A stretch of DNA of 64,000 nt from Atriophallophorus winterbourni (GCA_013407085.1 JACCGJ010008706.1:1-64000), one strand, 5' to 3'. Numbered from the stretch's first letter, positions 22,535 through 33,000 are shown. Numbers and translations are program-made. Notes: generated by a model not told the origin, from the letters alone.

Positions 22535-22765
22535 TTATACTTGTATGCCAACTGTTATATAGTTTTCGTACAACGAATTACGATGTTCAGTCACGGAATC
22601 AAAAAGTGATTCTTGGTCAAGCACTCGAGGCGCTTATGGATGACCAAAGTGATGTGTTGCTCACATCCCCATCCCTTACACACCACTACCGGTTTGAGGC
22701 TGTTTGCCATCGTCAGGTGGATACAGGAAGATCAGGTTGAGTGAGCCTTGAAACAGTGGATTAAA
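22535..22765 (-). mobile_element. RZ-A unit, left arm of a large palindrome
   Basis: One complete minus-strand unit. On the plus strand it reads 'acttgtatgccaactgttatatag', 'gtacaacgaat', 'gaatcaaaaagtgattc', 'tggtcaagcactcgaggcgc', 'gtgttgctcacatcccc', and the ribozyme complement (ACCGGT 22688-22693). The minus-strand ribozyme has CTGACGA, tolerated because position 7 is variable, but CAAA in place of GAAA, so G12 is lost. It forms an inverted pair with the plus-strand units that start about 30 bp downstream. Confidence 0.85.
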
Positions 22766-22789
22766 AGTAAACAAGGTTATACTTGAATG

Positions 22790-23140
22790 CCAAGGCTCAC
22801 TGAACCTGATCTTACTGTCTCCACGATGGCAAACAGCCTGAAACCGGTAGTGGTGTGTAAGGGATGGGGATGTGAGCAACACATTACTTTGGTCATCCAT
22901 AATCGCCTCGAGTGCTTGACCAAGAATCACTTTGTGATTCCGTGTCTGAACATCGTGGTTCGTTGTACGAACCCTATAATACAGTTGACATACAAGTATA
23001 ACATTTTTTACCTTTAATCTACTGTTTCAACGCTTACTGAACCTGATATTACTGTCTCCATCTGACAAGGCAAACAGCCTGAAACCGGTAGTGGTGTGTA
23101 AGGGATGGGAATGTGTGCAACACATTACTTTGGCGTCAAA
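22790..23140 (+). mobile_element. RZ-A tandem dimer, right arm of the palindrome
   Basis: Two plus-strand units with ACCGGT at 22843-22848 and 23084-23089, a 241-bp period. They contain the perfect hairpin GGTTCGTTGTACGAACC and 'gaatcactttgtgattc'. The first ribozyme has lost five bases (CTGAT) of its core; the second has CTGACAA. Neither should cleave. The 3' edge at about 23137 lies roughly 50 bp from the 3' end of a minus-strand LINE-B. Confidence 0.85.
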
Positions 23141-23279
23141 AACCGGTTCCCATTGACAAATATATCTTGATGCAAATTGGATATGTTGCTGTTGGCATCC
23201 TTCGGTCGATGTCGACCATAGATGTACATCACCGTCGTGTGAATGCTCATGTTTTGCAGCTTTTGGAATGACTAAACAG

Positions 23280-23897
23280 TCAGATTCGGTAGGAACAATC
23301 TCTCCCGTAGCGCTTGCAAGGAAAGTCAGAACTCGGTTGTATTGCATCAGTTGCACGCCGGGGGCGTGATCTGCGTTCAGCAGCCAAGAGCTGTATCTGC
23401 TCTTCACCAACTTGCAGACGACGCTTCACACAGTGCCTCCAATGTGAGCGGTCGAGAGCAAGTTCTTCCCAACTCGCCGAGTCAATGCCAAGAGCTTTCA
23501 TATGTCTTTTGCAAACGTCTTTGTACCGCAAGTGCGGTCTTCCCAATGGTCGACTGCCTAATTGAAACTCACCATAGAGTAGATTCTTCGGAATACGACC
23601 ATTTTCCATTCTGTAGACATGACCAAGCCAGAGCAGGCGGCGCTTTTGCAATAGGGTGAACATGCTCTGTAGACCAGCTTTTGAAAGCACTTCAGCATAA
23701 GTCAGTCTGTCCACCAACGATATGTTTAAGATACGACGGATGCTTCGTAGATGGAAAGCATTCAGCTTCCGTTCGTGTCTTGCGTGGGTAGTCCATGTTT
23801 CACTGCCGTACAGTAAAGCATTTAGTACACACACGCTGTATACCATCATCTTTATATTTACAGTCAGCTTGCGGTTACCCCAAACACAAGAGTTCAA
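23280..23897 (-). pseudogene. LINE-B ORF C-terminal part
   Basis: 205 open codons. In order: 'YGSETWTTHARHERKL', 'FHLRSIRRILNISLVDRL', 'LQKRRLLWLGHVYRMENGR', 'RPLGRPHLRYKDVCK', 'LALDRSHWRHCVKRRL', and at the end 'FPCKRYGRDCSYRI' followed by a stop. The end is the first half of a zinc finger; a Tyr stands where the second Cys should be. This region is found at the C-terminus of RTE/BovB-related ORFs. It is the longest open LINE-B C-terminus in the window. Confidence 0.88.
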
Positions 23898-24528
23898 ACT
23901 GGACAGAATGACAGCTGCTCTGCCAATCCGCTTATCAATGTCCGTGTCTATCGAGAGGTTATCCGCAAAGGCTAAACCAAGGTATGTGAACTAATGTACT
24001 GCTTCGAACTGTCAGTTTCCAACAGTTATGATTGGAGGCGATACAGTCCCTTGACCAAGGACTTTGGTCTTGCTCATGCTGATTGATAGACGAAAGTCTT
24101 TGCATGCCGACTAAAAACAGTCCATTAGAGACTGTAGGTTCTCTTTGGAGTGAGCAATAAAGGCTGCATCGCCGGCAAACAACAGGTCACGAATTATCAC
24201 ATCCTGTACTTTGGTTTGTGATCTCAACCGATTTAGGTTGAAAAGCTTGCCATCACTTCGCGTGCGTTGGTAAATACCTTCTGTCCTCGTCCTGAAAGCA
24301 TGCTACAGAAGCAGTCCAAAGAAAATGCAGAACAGAGTGGGAACAAGAGCACATCCTTGTTTGACGCCTCGTCGAATTTAAAATGCTTCTGAGCTAAGAG
24401 CGTTAAAATGGACTGAGCCTTACATGCCTGAGTGGAACGAAATTACGAGCTTGAGCAGTCTGGGGGGCAGACTATCAAATGAAGCATATTGAAAATACAC
24501 TCCTCGCTGACGTATTTGAATGCTTTGG

Positions 24529-25185
24529 TTAAATCAATAAAAACAGCGTATAATGGCACACGCTGTTCTCGAACTTTTCTTGAATTTGTCTCAAGGTGAA
24601 TATCATGTCAACGGTTGATCTTCCCTTGCGTAAGTCACATTGAGATTCGGAGTAAATTCTATCAGCTAAAACTTGCAGCCGGATCTGTGAGACCTTAACA
24701 AACAATTTGCCTACAACATTCAGAAGGGAGATTCCTCTGTAATTGTTGCAGTCGCCTCTATCTCCTTTATTCTTGAATAGCGTGATGATTTTTGTGTCTT
24801 GCATATCTTGTGGGACACACTCCTTCTGCCAGCATTGGAGAAGCAAATGTTGAAGCGGTTGTAATAATGCTGCTCTACAGGATTTGATGAGCTCAGGTGG
24901 AATTCCGTCGTCACCAGAGGCCTTCTTATTCGCTAAGCGGTCGATTGCCTTATTGAGCTCATCAAGAGTAGGGGTAGTATCTCGATATTTAATATTCGGC
25001 AACCGCTCAACATTTTCAAATACATGTGGTAAAACCGTACTGTCCCTAGAATAGAGAGAGGAGAAGTGCTCTACCCATCTTTCCATCTGCTGAGTATTGT
25101 CCACAATCGGGTCACCAGATGCAGACTTAATGGGAGACGTTTTAAGTTTGTTCGGACCAATGGCTCTCTTGATTCCATCATACAT
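24529..25185 (-). pseudogene. LINE-B reverse transcriptase, N-terminal part
   Basis: 218 open codons: 'QQMERWVEHFSSLYSRD', 'PTLDELNKAIDRLANKKA', 'GDDGIPPELIKSC', 'LLQCWQKECVPQDM', 'KIITLFKNKGDRGDCNNYRG', 'ISLLNVVGKLF', 'SESQCDLRKGRSTVDMIF'. These are RT domains 0-2. After this frame the palm continues in others. At about 24163-24186 the catalytic box reads Leu-Phe-Ala-Gly-Asp, so the first Asp of FADD has become Gly, which alone would kill polymerase activity. Confidence 0.9.
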
Positions 25186-25200
25186 ACCTTGAAAATTTCC

Positions 25201-25764
25201 AATTGCATATGATTATCTTCTATAAGTTATTATGATGTGCTTTGATCGAGTATTCGAAGTACTTGGCAATTTGGGAATTATAATTGAGTATGTTGCTTAT
25301 ATGTCGATCGCAAGATGACAAATGTTGCTTCGAGAACTTTACAAGTAGGTACTCAAGAACGTACAATATATGTCGTACTGTATATAAAAGAATATTAATT
25401 GAGAAATTAGCTTTGAGTTGACATTGAGAGAACGGAGACGATATACATAAAAAGAAGGCCCACGAACTATAATAATATGAGAAGTTAGATTATAGATCCA
25501 AGTTAGATTGTCAGATATAATAATGCCTAGATACTTGCAGAATTACTTCCCGGTAAGTCCATGGACTTGATTCTAGATTAAGTACGATCGCTGCAAATTG
25601 CTTTGCTACCATCAGCAAGTAGTATAGTTAACACAAGATCGATCCATACGACGACGAATGTTTCCCTTTTATTTGACAGCATTCGGAAATTAGGTGCTCT
25701 AGATCGATTGAAATATTCTCATAATGTCATGTTATATATTATTGATTGCTTACATTTCAAGCGT
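25201..25764. other. Unassigned sequence
   Basis: Nothing recognised. Confidence 0.45.
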
Positions 25765-26215
25765 TTGCCAAAGTAATGTGTTGCCCACATCTTCGAACTT
25801 ACACACCACAACCAGAAACTGGTTTCGATGTGTAAGTGCATGGGATGTGAGTAACACACTACATCGGTCATCTATTAACTCATCGAGTGTTGACCAGGAA
25901 TCTCTAAGTGATTCTTTGTTCAAACATTGTGGTTCGTTGTACGAACGCTATTAACGGTGGCAATAATGTCTGTGTTAACCACTTTTCTACTGTTATAATG
26001 CTAAGTAAATCTAATCTTACCGTCTCCACCTGATGACTGCAAACAGCCTGAAACCGGTTAACGTGTCCAACTGTGGGGGAAGTAAGCAACACGTTACTTT
26101 GTTCATACATTAGCGCCCCGAAGAATTGACCAGGAATCACTAGATGATTCTATGCGTGATCAGCGTAGCTTGTTTTACGAACCTTATTAAATAGTGGCTT
26201 CAAGGTGTAACTTTG
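25765..26215 (+). mobile_element. RZ-A repeat, two units (one core intact)
   Basis: The first part (about 25765-25935) is rearranged: 'gtgttgcccacatcttcgaacttacacaccac' reads in the minus direction and 'gggatgtgagtaacaca' in the plus, with a small palindrome 'aaccagaaactggtt' where they meet. A full plus-strand unit follows, with the hairpin 'ggttcgttgtacgaacg', the ribozyme at 26025-26060 and the tail 'gtaagcaacacgttactttg'. Spacing between ribozyme positions is about 238 bp. Confidence 0.75.
26025..26060 (+). ncRNA. Hammerhead ribozyme relic (RZ-A, core intact, stem I lost)
   Basis: CTGATGA is at 26030-26036, stem II is CTGC/GCCT around AAACA with mismatches, GAA is at 26050-26052, ACCGGT at 26053-26058, and the cleavable position is T (26059). 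After the cleavage site the sequence is 'taacg' instead of GTGG, so stem I with TCCAC no longer forms. Probably inactive even though the core is intact. Confidence 0.6.
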
Positions 26216-26799
26216 ATTCGATTATGATTCGTCGTCTCCGGATACGCATGTTAATAGAATGAGTTGCATTTTTATTGCTTGATGTTCCTAACATCCGATA
26301 GATCCTTCTTTCCTGAGAGGGATTTGTTTAGTCAAAATAGTTTCTATAATAGATTCATTGTATATTTTTCCATGATGATCATGGAAGCCATCGCAATATG
26401 TGTCGATTTGCCTTAGGTATTGCTGTATACTTACGTAGTACGGATGCTAAGTGCGTGATTCACAACGAAATCACAATTTACGAAAATAGAGACGCCGTTT
26501 GAGCGACATAAACCACCACAGATAGTTTATGCTGTGTGAAGCAAGCAAACGTAATTGCTGGGTTGATTCCGTAAATTCGTTTTATTACGTGGCAGATTTT
26601 GGTGAGCGATTAAACAAAGAAAAGTTTGTTAAAACTTACAAACTCATCTATCCTTATCATCTATTCATCTATCATCATCATCTATCTATCTATCATTCAT
26701 GATTGATCGTAATACGGTAACACGTTTTATCACATTTTTTTGCAAATATTGTACTCTGTCTTTCTAGTGCATCATCCTATTTTGATTCCGATCGTTAAC
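26216..26799. other. Unassigned sequence with a degenerate CATCTAT tract
   Basis: Only a low-complexity run of 'atctat' and 'atcatc' units at about 26645-26702 stands out. Confidence 0.5.
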
Positions 26800-28244
26800 C
26801 AAGTAAGTACCGCCTAACCATCTTCAATAAATTACTGGTGTGTTATCAACCCGGGCATCGCAGTGAGCGTCGGTGGATAAACAATGACCTCAAACAAACT
26901 GTGTAGTGGTATTGGGTGATTTTAATGCCAGAGTTAGTGCAGATTACGAGTCTTGGCAAAACAGTCTCGGGAGGTTCGATGTAGATAAAACCAATGAAAA
27001 TTGACAACGTCTTTTAGAATTGTGCACACAGTTCAGTCTTTGTGTCAGTAACACTTACTTTCAAAGAAAATCATAGCACAAGTTCTATTGGAAACGTCCT
27101 CGCTCTAAGCATTGGCATCAGCTTGATCCTATTCTTATTAGGCGCACTAATATAGGAAGCGTACTTCTCACCAGATCATATTAAAGCGCAGACTGTGACA
27201 CTGATCATTCACTGGTCAGTGCAAAACTGAAGCTTCTCGACACGAGATTTCACCCCACCAAATTGTCAGGTAATCTTAGGAAAGACGTCACCTTCACGTG
27301 CGAACCTAATCGAGCTGCGCGATTTGCAAAAGCCATCACAGCCGAGTTCAGCAAGACAACCCCACTAGAATCGGCTTCAGAAAACTGGGAATCGATAAAA
27401 AGCTGCATATGCCGATTCGCACTTCCACTTTCGGTCCACAGAAAGCTCGAACGAGCGACTAGTTCAAAGCAAAAGCTTCTGAGATGACTGCTGTATTGGA
27501 TGAGAAACGCTCAGTTAGAAATAAGGTCCAATAAACTGCAAGATGATGTGCAAATGACCATTAGACAGAAATTAGCCTTAGTATCAAAAAGGCTGTGGAT
27601 ACTGCCAATTTTCACGGTATGTATGACGGATCAAAAGAGCCATTTTTCCAAACTAACTTAAAACGGCTCCCATCAAGTCTATATCTGATGACCCAATCGT
27701 GAACAAGACTCAACAGATGGAAAGATAGGTAGAGCAATTCTCCTCTCTCTACTCTAGGGAGAGGAAGTTCTTACCGGAATGCACTTGAAAATGTCGAGCG
27801 GTTGCCGACTATCAAATATCTAGATACTCCCCCTACTGTTGATGAGCTCAATAGGGCAATCGACCACTCAGCGAATAGGAAGGCCCTGGTGACGACGAAA
27901 TTCCACCTGAACTAATCAAATGCTCTAGAGCAGCATTATTACAACCTCTTCACCATTTGCTTCTTCAGTGCTGGCAGGAGGAGTGTGTCCCACAAGAGAT
28001 GCGAGACACAAAGTTCATCACGCTATTTAAAAATAAGGGTGATAGAGGCGACTGCAACGATTACAAAGCAATCCCCCATCTGAATGTTGTTTGCAAATTG
28101 TTTGCCAAAATCTCACAGATCGGGCTGCAAGTTTTGGCTGATAGAATATACTCCTGATCTCAATGTGGCTTCCGGAAGGGAAGATCAACCGTTGGCATCA
28201 TCTTATCCCTGAGACAACTTCAAGAAAAATGTCGGAAAAAGCGC

Positions 28245-28660
28245 ATGCAATTATACGCTGTTTTTATTGATTCAACGAAGGCCTTCGACCACGTCAGCAC
28301 GGAGGGTCTTTTCAAAATGCTTGATTTGATAGGCTGCCCCCAAGACTGCTCAAGCTCGTTATTTTTTCACTCAGGCATGAATGGCTCAGTCCATTTTAAC
28401 GGTTTCAGTTCGGAAGCCTTTAAAATTCGCCGAGGCGTCAAACAAGGGTGTGTTCGTGCTCCAACGCTGTTCGGCATTTTTCCTCTGCTTCTGAAGCACT
28501 TTTCAGGACGAGGACAGAAGGTATTTACCTACGCACGCGAAGTGATTGCAAGCTTTTCAACCTGAACCGGTTGAGAGCACAAATCTAAGCACGAAATGTG
28601 CTAATCCGTGACCTGCTGTTTGCCGACGACGCAGCCTTTACTGCTCACACACAAGAGCAC
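28245..28660 (+). pseudogene. LINE-B RT palm region
   Basis: Frame 28245-28565 shows palm A 'YAVFIDSTKAFDHVSTEG' (Asp present), then 'IGCPQDCSS', 'HSGMNGSVHFNGF' and palm B 'IRRGVKQGCVRAPTLFGIF'. After a stop, another frame gives LLFADDAAFTAH with both catalytic Asp (about 28615-28650). Unlike the minus-strand copy, which has FAGD, this copy keeps every palm catalytic residue, though split over frames. Confidence 0.88.
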
Positions 28661-29207
28661 CTCCAGTCGCTAATGGACTGTTTTTAGTCGGCATGCAAGG
28701 ACTTTAGTCTCACAATCAGCATGAGCAAGACCAAAGTGAAACCTAGACCACCCACGCAAGACACGAACGGAAGCTGAATTCTTTCTATCTACGAAGCATT
28801 CGTCGTATCTTGAACATATCGTGGGTGGACAGACTGACTTATGCTGAAGTGCTTTCAAAAGCTGGTCTACAGAGCATGTTCACCCTATTTTGACAGCGTC
28901 GCCTGCGGTGGCTTGTTCAGGACTACAGATTAGAAAATGGTCGTATTCCGAAAGATCTACTCTATGGTGAGTTGCAATTAGGAAGTCGATCATTGGGCAG
29001 ACCGCACTTGCGGTACAAAGACGTTTGCAAAAGATATATGAAAGATCTTGTCATTGACCCGGTGCGTTATGAAGATCATGCTCTTGACCGCTCACATTGG
29101 AGACATAGTGTAAAACGTGGTCTGCAATATGGCGAGGAGCAGATACAGATATTGGCTGCTTAACGCTGAACACGCCGCCGGCGTACAATTGATGCAATAC
29201 AACCGAG

Positions 29208-29285
29208 TTCTGACTATCGTTGCAAGCGCTGCAAGAGAGATTGTTCCTCCCGAATCTGACTGTTTAGTCATTTCAAAAGCTGCAG
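29208..29285 (+). pseudogene. LINE-B C-terminal CCHC-type zinc finger
   Basis: Codons from 29221 read Cys-Lys-Arg-Cys (Cys at 29221-29223 and 29230-29232), then 'KRDCSSRI', TGA (29257-29259) where related proteins have Gly, 'LFSH' (His at 29269-29271), 'FKS' and Cys (29281-29283). The spacing matches the Cys-x2-Cys / His-x3-Cys finger that ends RTE/BovB-related ORFs, where it is thought to bind nucleic acid. This explains why a stretch that looks like 3' UTR is so well kept among copies. Confidence 0.7.
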
Positions 29286-29399
29286 AACATGAACATTCAT
29301 GCGATTGTGATGTACGTCCATGGTCGACATCGACCGGAGGAGGCCAGAAACATTGACCCGGGAGTTGATTTCCAAGAAGCGTCGCGCTTTACAGATAGT

Positions 29400-29760
29400 T
29401 CAGAATGACGCGCGTTCGTAAAACGAGTTTCAGTCGTTCACAGTCAGTCAGTCAGTCAGTCCTCTCCGTGCCGGGTGGCACATGAGGCGAAGACAACTTC
29501 ACGCCAGTGGTTCCGGTCTGTCGCTGCTTCCGTTGCCGTCTGCACCTTAAATCCTTGTGTATGTAGTTCGCGTTCCAACGTTCTGCGTCAAGTTTCCTTG
29601 GGCCGTCCCCTTTTTCGTTTACCTTGCGGATGCCAGTGCATGGCTACCTTCGTATGCGAACTGGGATACATCCTGCAGACATGACCGAACCACGGATCTG
29701 TTGTCATCGTTTCCGTAGCAATGTAGGTTTTACGTTCACAGTAGTTATGACTTATTGAGG
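29400..29760 (-). pseudogene. LINE-D (RTE-type) C-terminal fragment
   Basis: Minus-strand reading: 'WFGHVCRMYP', 'GKRKRGRPKET', stop, 'RRTLERELHTQGF', 'TEAATDRNHWREVVFASC', then a stop followed directly by four copies of CTGA-type repeat at 29447-29461. Short tandem repeats at the 3' end, no poly(A) and the RGRPKET-like motif are typical of RTE. The sequence differs clearly from LINE-A, so it is a separate family. Confidence 0.8.
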
Positions 29761-29995
29761 TTTACCGTGTGACGGAATACTCAGCTCTAAATACATTACC
29801 AGCATGTCTCTGTATTATACCCAAGTCAATCTACCACTGTGCCTAGTGAGTGAAACATTAACAACGATATATATTCATGCTAAGTTGACAGGGCAAGACT
29901 TTTCGGGTCCAGTTGTTTTATGAATGTAAAATTGCTCCTTTGCTTAAGGCAAAATATACTCGAATGCATTATTTGCGATCTCTGGTACTCGGTTA

Positions 29996-30295
29996 ATACA
30001 ACTTCAAGAAAAGAGACAAACAGCGTATACCACGATACGCTGTTTCCATTTATTTACCGATTTTATTCAGCAAAAAGGATCTTTTTAAAATGCGTGATCT
30101 TATAGGTTGCCGTTCAGGATTGTTTAAACTAGCTGTAACTTTCAACTTAGGCTTATAACCCTCAGTTAAATTTACTGATCGTAGAACAAATGCTTCTGCG
30201 ATTCACCGAACCATGAAACGAGGATGTGTTCTGGTTCCCATTCTTTGCCGTAGTTGCTTTAAACTGCTGTTGAAACATCCGTGCTGTACGAAGAA
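29996..30295 (+). pseudogene. LINE-B RT fragment, degenerate
   Basis: Aligns by eye with 28210-28500: 'acttcaagaaaag', 'gctgtttccatttattta', 'cttataggttgcc', 'aaacgaggatgtgttctggttcc' (palm B). Heavily mutated. Confidence 0.6.
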
Positions 30296-30689
30296 TCCTT
30301 CGTGGTGATGTGTTAATTAAATGCAAGATGTTACTCACTCGGTATCAAACATTATAACGTTTATTCAAATAACATGAACCCGAACATGCACGCAGCCGCT
30401 CAGCGGGGCTACAAATCCCACATTCCAGTATTAGCTGTCGCCATTTTTCATTCTAAACATGTTCATTTGCTTTCGATTGCGCTACTGAAACTACTGTTAT
30501 CTCTCCAGTTGTCGAAACATTCATTCGAGAATTGGACAGGTATTTGTTACATAATGTTTGAATGAATCTACCTAATAACTCAAGGTAAGTATTCAAATAG
30601 AATACAGTGGCATTACATGATTATGATTCATTTCCTTTTCACTATGCTATGATATTTGTGAAGATATATGCTAAGTGGCACCAAAAAAT
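30296..30689. other. Unassigned sequence
   Basis: Nothing recognised. Confidence 0.45.
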
Positions 30690-30925
30690 GCCTGAAACTA
30701 GAATCTTGACAGTTCTTGACATGGATCCTTGGAGTTGGTAAAAACTTGCACTTGACCGCTCACTGTGGATGCACAGTGTAACGCGTCATCTTCAGGATGG
30801 AATAGAGCCAAATCTGCGGTTGGCTGCGCACCGTACTTCACTCCGTCAACGTGCAATTATCGCCGATCGACCGAGTCCGCCTATCGCTGTATGCGCTGTG
30901 GGAGAGATTTAAGATTTAAGATTGG
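30690..30925 (+). pseudogene. LINE-B C-terminal fragment, degenerate
   Basis: Contains 'cttgaccgctcactgtggatgcacagtgtaa' (DRSHWRHSV region) and the zinc-finger lead-in 'cgccgatcgaccgagt'. Possibly the same insertion as 29996-30295 with the middle lost. Confidence 0.6.
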
Positions 30926-30934
30926 TTGAAAAAA

Positions 30935-31370
30935 TAAATTAACTTTACAATAACCATAGGATCGAACAAATGGTGCATATATATGTGGGATGATGATAAT
31001 TTATTAATATTTGGGGGCAAAATATGGATTAGATTACATTTAATCCATAAGTTTCGATTTGACTATAGATAAAATGTTTGAGCTTACCAAATCGGCAGGT
31101 AAGGAATTTAGATCGAAGAAATTACGCAACGAATAAAAATACCTGCGGCAGTTCCGTTTGGAATGTGATATTTCCAAATTGCAACCATAACCACGGCTGT
31201 TGCTGAAAGTTCGAAGGAAGAATATGATGTCCAGAGGGTGGGAAACAGCAGTAAGTATTTTTTATGCGAGGATGAAATCACCTCACATTCTCCTTTGTGA
31301 AAGTGTCCACATTTCCAGTCGTCCGAGTCGCCCGGTGAATGGCATATTTTCGAGTCCAATGACAAATGGT
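30935..31370 (-). pseudogene. LINE-C 3' fragment
   Basis: Minus-strand C-terminus of a CR1/jockey-like ORF ('RRM-GDFILA-KIL', 'NFQQQPWLW'), followed by the conserved 3' tail that runs into 'ttactttacaat'-type sequence near 30945. The same tail is seen at 61640. It abuts, in opposite orientation, the LINE-C copy that starts at 31374. Confidence 0.75.
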
Positions 31371-31373
31371 TAG

Positions 31374-32760
31374 CTGTTAAGCGAGAGTCTTGGGTAGCTC
31401 ATAAGAAGTCTGGTACGGAAGAAAATTTGAAGCTATTCTGTAAGATACGGAATCACGTCACCACTCTTGTCAGAGAAGATCGTATGCAAATCCAATGGAA
31501 CTTGCTTATGAGAATGCAAAAGAATCCTATGGTTTTCTACAAGATAATAAATGAACGATCAAAGATCAAACCAGGTGTATTCTCTGTACTAACACCTCAT
31601 GGATTGACCCAGACAGCCCAAGATACCGCAGATGATTCAGCAACGTTTTACCAATTTGTCTTCAATCCCAAGCGTTGTATACCATATCAAGTTTCATCAA
31701 GTTCGCCAAATTTCGAATTATTAAGTGAAATGACTACCAACGAATACATGGTTGGGCGGAAACTTTGTCAACTAAACGAAAAGAAGTCCCCTGGCGCAGA
31801 CAAAATTACCCCCGCCATACTTCGTAGGTGTCGTGTCGCTTTGACTGCTCCTCTCACTCGCATATTCAATCTCAGCTTAAATGAAGGAAAAATACCACCG
31901 CAATGGAAAGCAGGGATGATAACTCCTATTTATAAAGGCGGTAGCCGTTCAGACACAGCAAACTATAGACCGGTAACCCTACTTCTGATGACCTCTAAAT
32001 GAATGGAACTCATTGTGTCTGCGCGAATAAGAGAACATTTTGAAAACCGAAATATTTTGACTGCAGCACAACACGATTTTCGGAGAAACCGTTGCTGTTT
32101 ATCTAATCTTCATTCAACGTTCGAGGATTAGACGAAGGCTCTACAAGAAGATGAGGCTGAACAAGCTTGCTGCATCGATATTTCCAAAGCTTTCGATAGA
32201 GTCAACCACGGCATTCAAATAAAACAGATCGACGATTAAGGAATAACGTGAATGTTATTGAATTGGTGTAGGGACTATCTTACTAATAAGCACGTCCAAC
32301 TTCGCGTTGGCAGCACCTTATCAAGAAAGATAGACGTCACGAGTGGAGTTCCGCAAGAATCTGTGCTTGGACCTCTTCTGTTCATGGTGTATATGAACGT
32401 TATATTGGAGGATATTGAATGTAACTTGATTCTGTATGCCGATGATGTTAAAAAACAGAAACGTGTTAGGTTTGTTGACGACTGTATGGCATTACAACGG
32501 CGTCTGTCCACCGTATTTCGCTGATCCCAGACAAATGAGTTACCATTTAACCAGGCGGCTTGGGAAATCTCTGTAACACGCGTATCAGCTTGGCACGGAA
32601 GATCTCGTCTGGAACACCGCAGAAAAAGATCTCGGTATTTGGGTGTCGTTTAACCTTAAGCCTGGGCATCATAGCCGGAAGGTGTACAATAAAGCTTGCC
32701 AATATCTTGAGTCTTCTCAAAAGAATATTTACTGCTTTTTCTACCATAAAATTTTATGAG
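31374..32760 (+). pseudogene. LINE-C reverse transcriptase copy
   Basis: CR1/jockey-like RT. Frame 31427-32002 (191 residues) has 'MRMQKNPMVFYKIINER', 'EKKSPGADKITPAILRRC', 'GKIPPQWKAGMITPIYKGG' and 'TANYRPVTLL'. After stops come 'QACCIDISKAFDRVNHG' (palm A, about 32165-32210) and frame 32252-32524 with 'RDYLTNKHVQLRVG', 'VTSGVPQESVLGPLLFMVYMN' (palm B) and YADD (32435-32446). The last part (to about 32757) reads 'EKDLGIWVSF' in another frame. All catalytic motifs are visible, but stops split the ORF into three. Confidence 0.88.
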
Positions 32761-32764
32761 TTCT

Positions 32765-32935
32765 GAGTTCTGATTTCTGAGCTTAGAAGCTCTTAGATAT
32801 ATGCGATCCAGAAGTAAGATGTGCTTTTGAAACCATGGTGTCCACGCTTGTGCGGCATTGTATAGAACCGGGTCTATATATATGTTAATCATGAGCGGAA
32901 AACACCCGAACCGCTCGGTGATCCCAAACCTGAGA
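32765..32935 (-). pseudogene. LINE-C fragment, inverted
   Basis: Minus strand encodes 'GCFPLMINIYIDPVLYNAAQAW', 'TPWFQKHILLLDRIYLRASKL', the region that should follow the end of the plus-strand copy just upstream. The switch in orientation falls at about 32760-32780, so these look like two parts of one inverted insertion. Confidence 0.75.
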
Positions 32936-33000
32936 AGCATGTATCGACTTGCCCATGTGATGTACATTCATTTTCGCCGTTGACCGAAAGAGGCCAGCTA
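32936..33000 (+). pseudogene. LINE-B 3' tail fragment
   Basis: 'catgtgatgtacattcattttcg' and 'gttgaccgaaagaggcca' match the LINE-B 3' end in plus orientation. Confidence 0.5.

Larger units (their letters stand above)
23185..25200 (-). mobile_element. LINE-B, 5'-truncated 2-kb copy
   Basis: Read from 25200 down to 23185: RT N-terminus, palm, thumb, C-terminal domain, zinc-finger segment, and the 3' end 'ggatgccaacagcaac'. It lacks the leader and endonuclease. The start near 25195 falls just before 'MYDGIKRAIG'. The two longest frames are annotated separately; between them the reading frame is broken. Confidence 0.9.
26800..29345 (+). mobile_element. LINE-B, longest copy (endonuclease to 3' end)
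   Basis: Plus-strand copy of about 2.5 kb. It begins inside the endonuclease with 'VVLGDFNARVSADYESW' (about 26910-26960), then 'NTYFQRKS', 'KRPRSKHWHQLDPILIRR' and 'DTDHSLVSAKLKLL' (about 27198-27240, the Asp-His motif). The linker (27260-27540), RT (27640-28650), C-terminal domain (28760-29180), zinc-finger segment (29208-29285) and 3' end near 'ggaggaggccagaaacatt' follow. All parts are in order but many indels and stops separate them. An internal deletion near 28740 removes about 250 bp after the RT. Confidence 0.88.

Noticed and set aside
22535..23140. DNA transposon or MITE with long terminal inverted repeats
   Set aside because: The inverted repeats are whole RZ-A units with ribozymes, other copies occur in tandem or singly, and no transposase or short target duplication fits.
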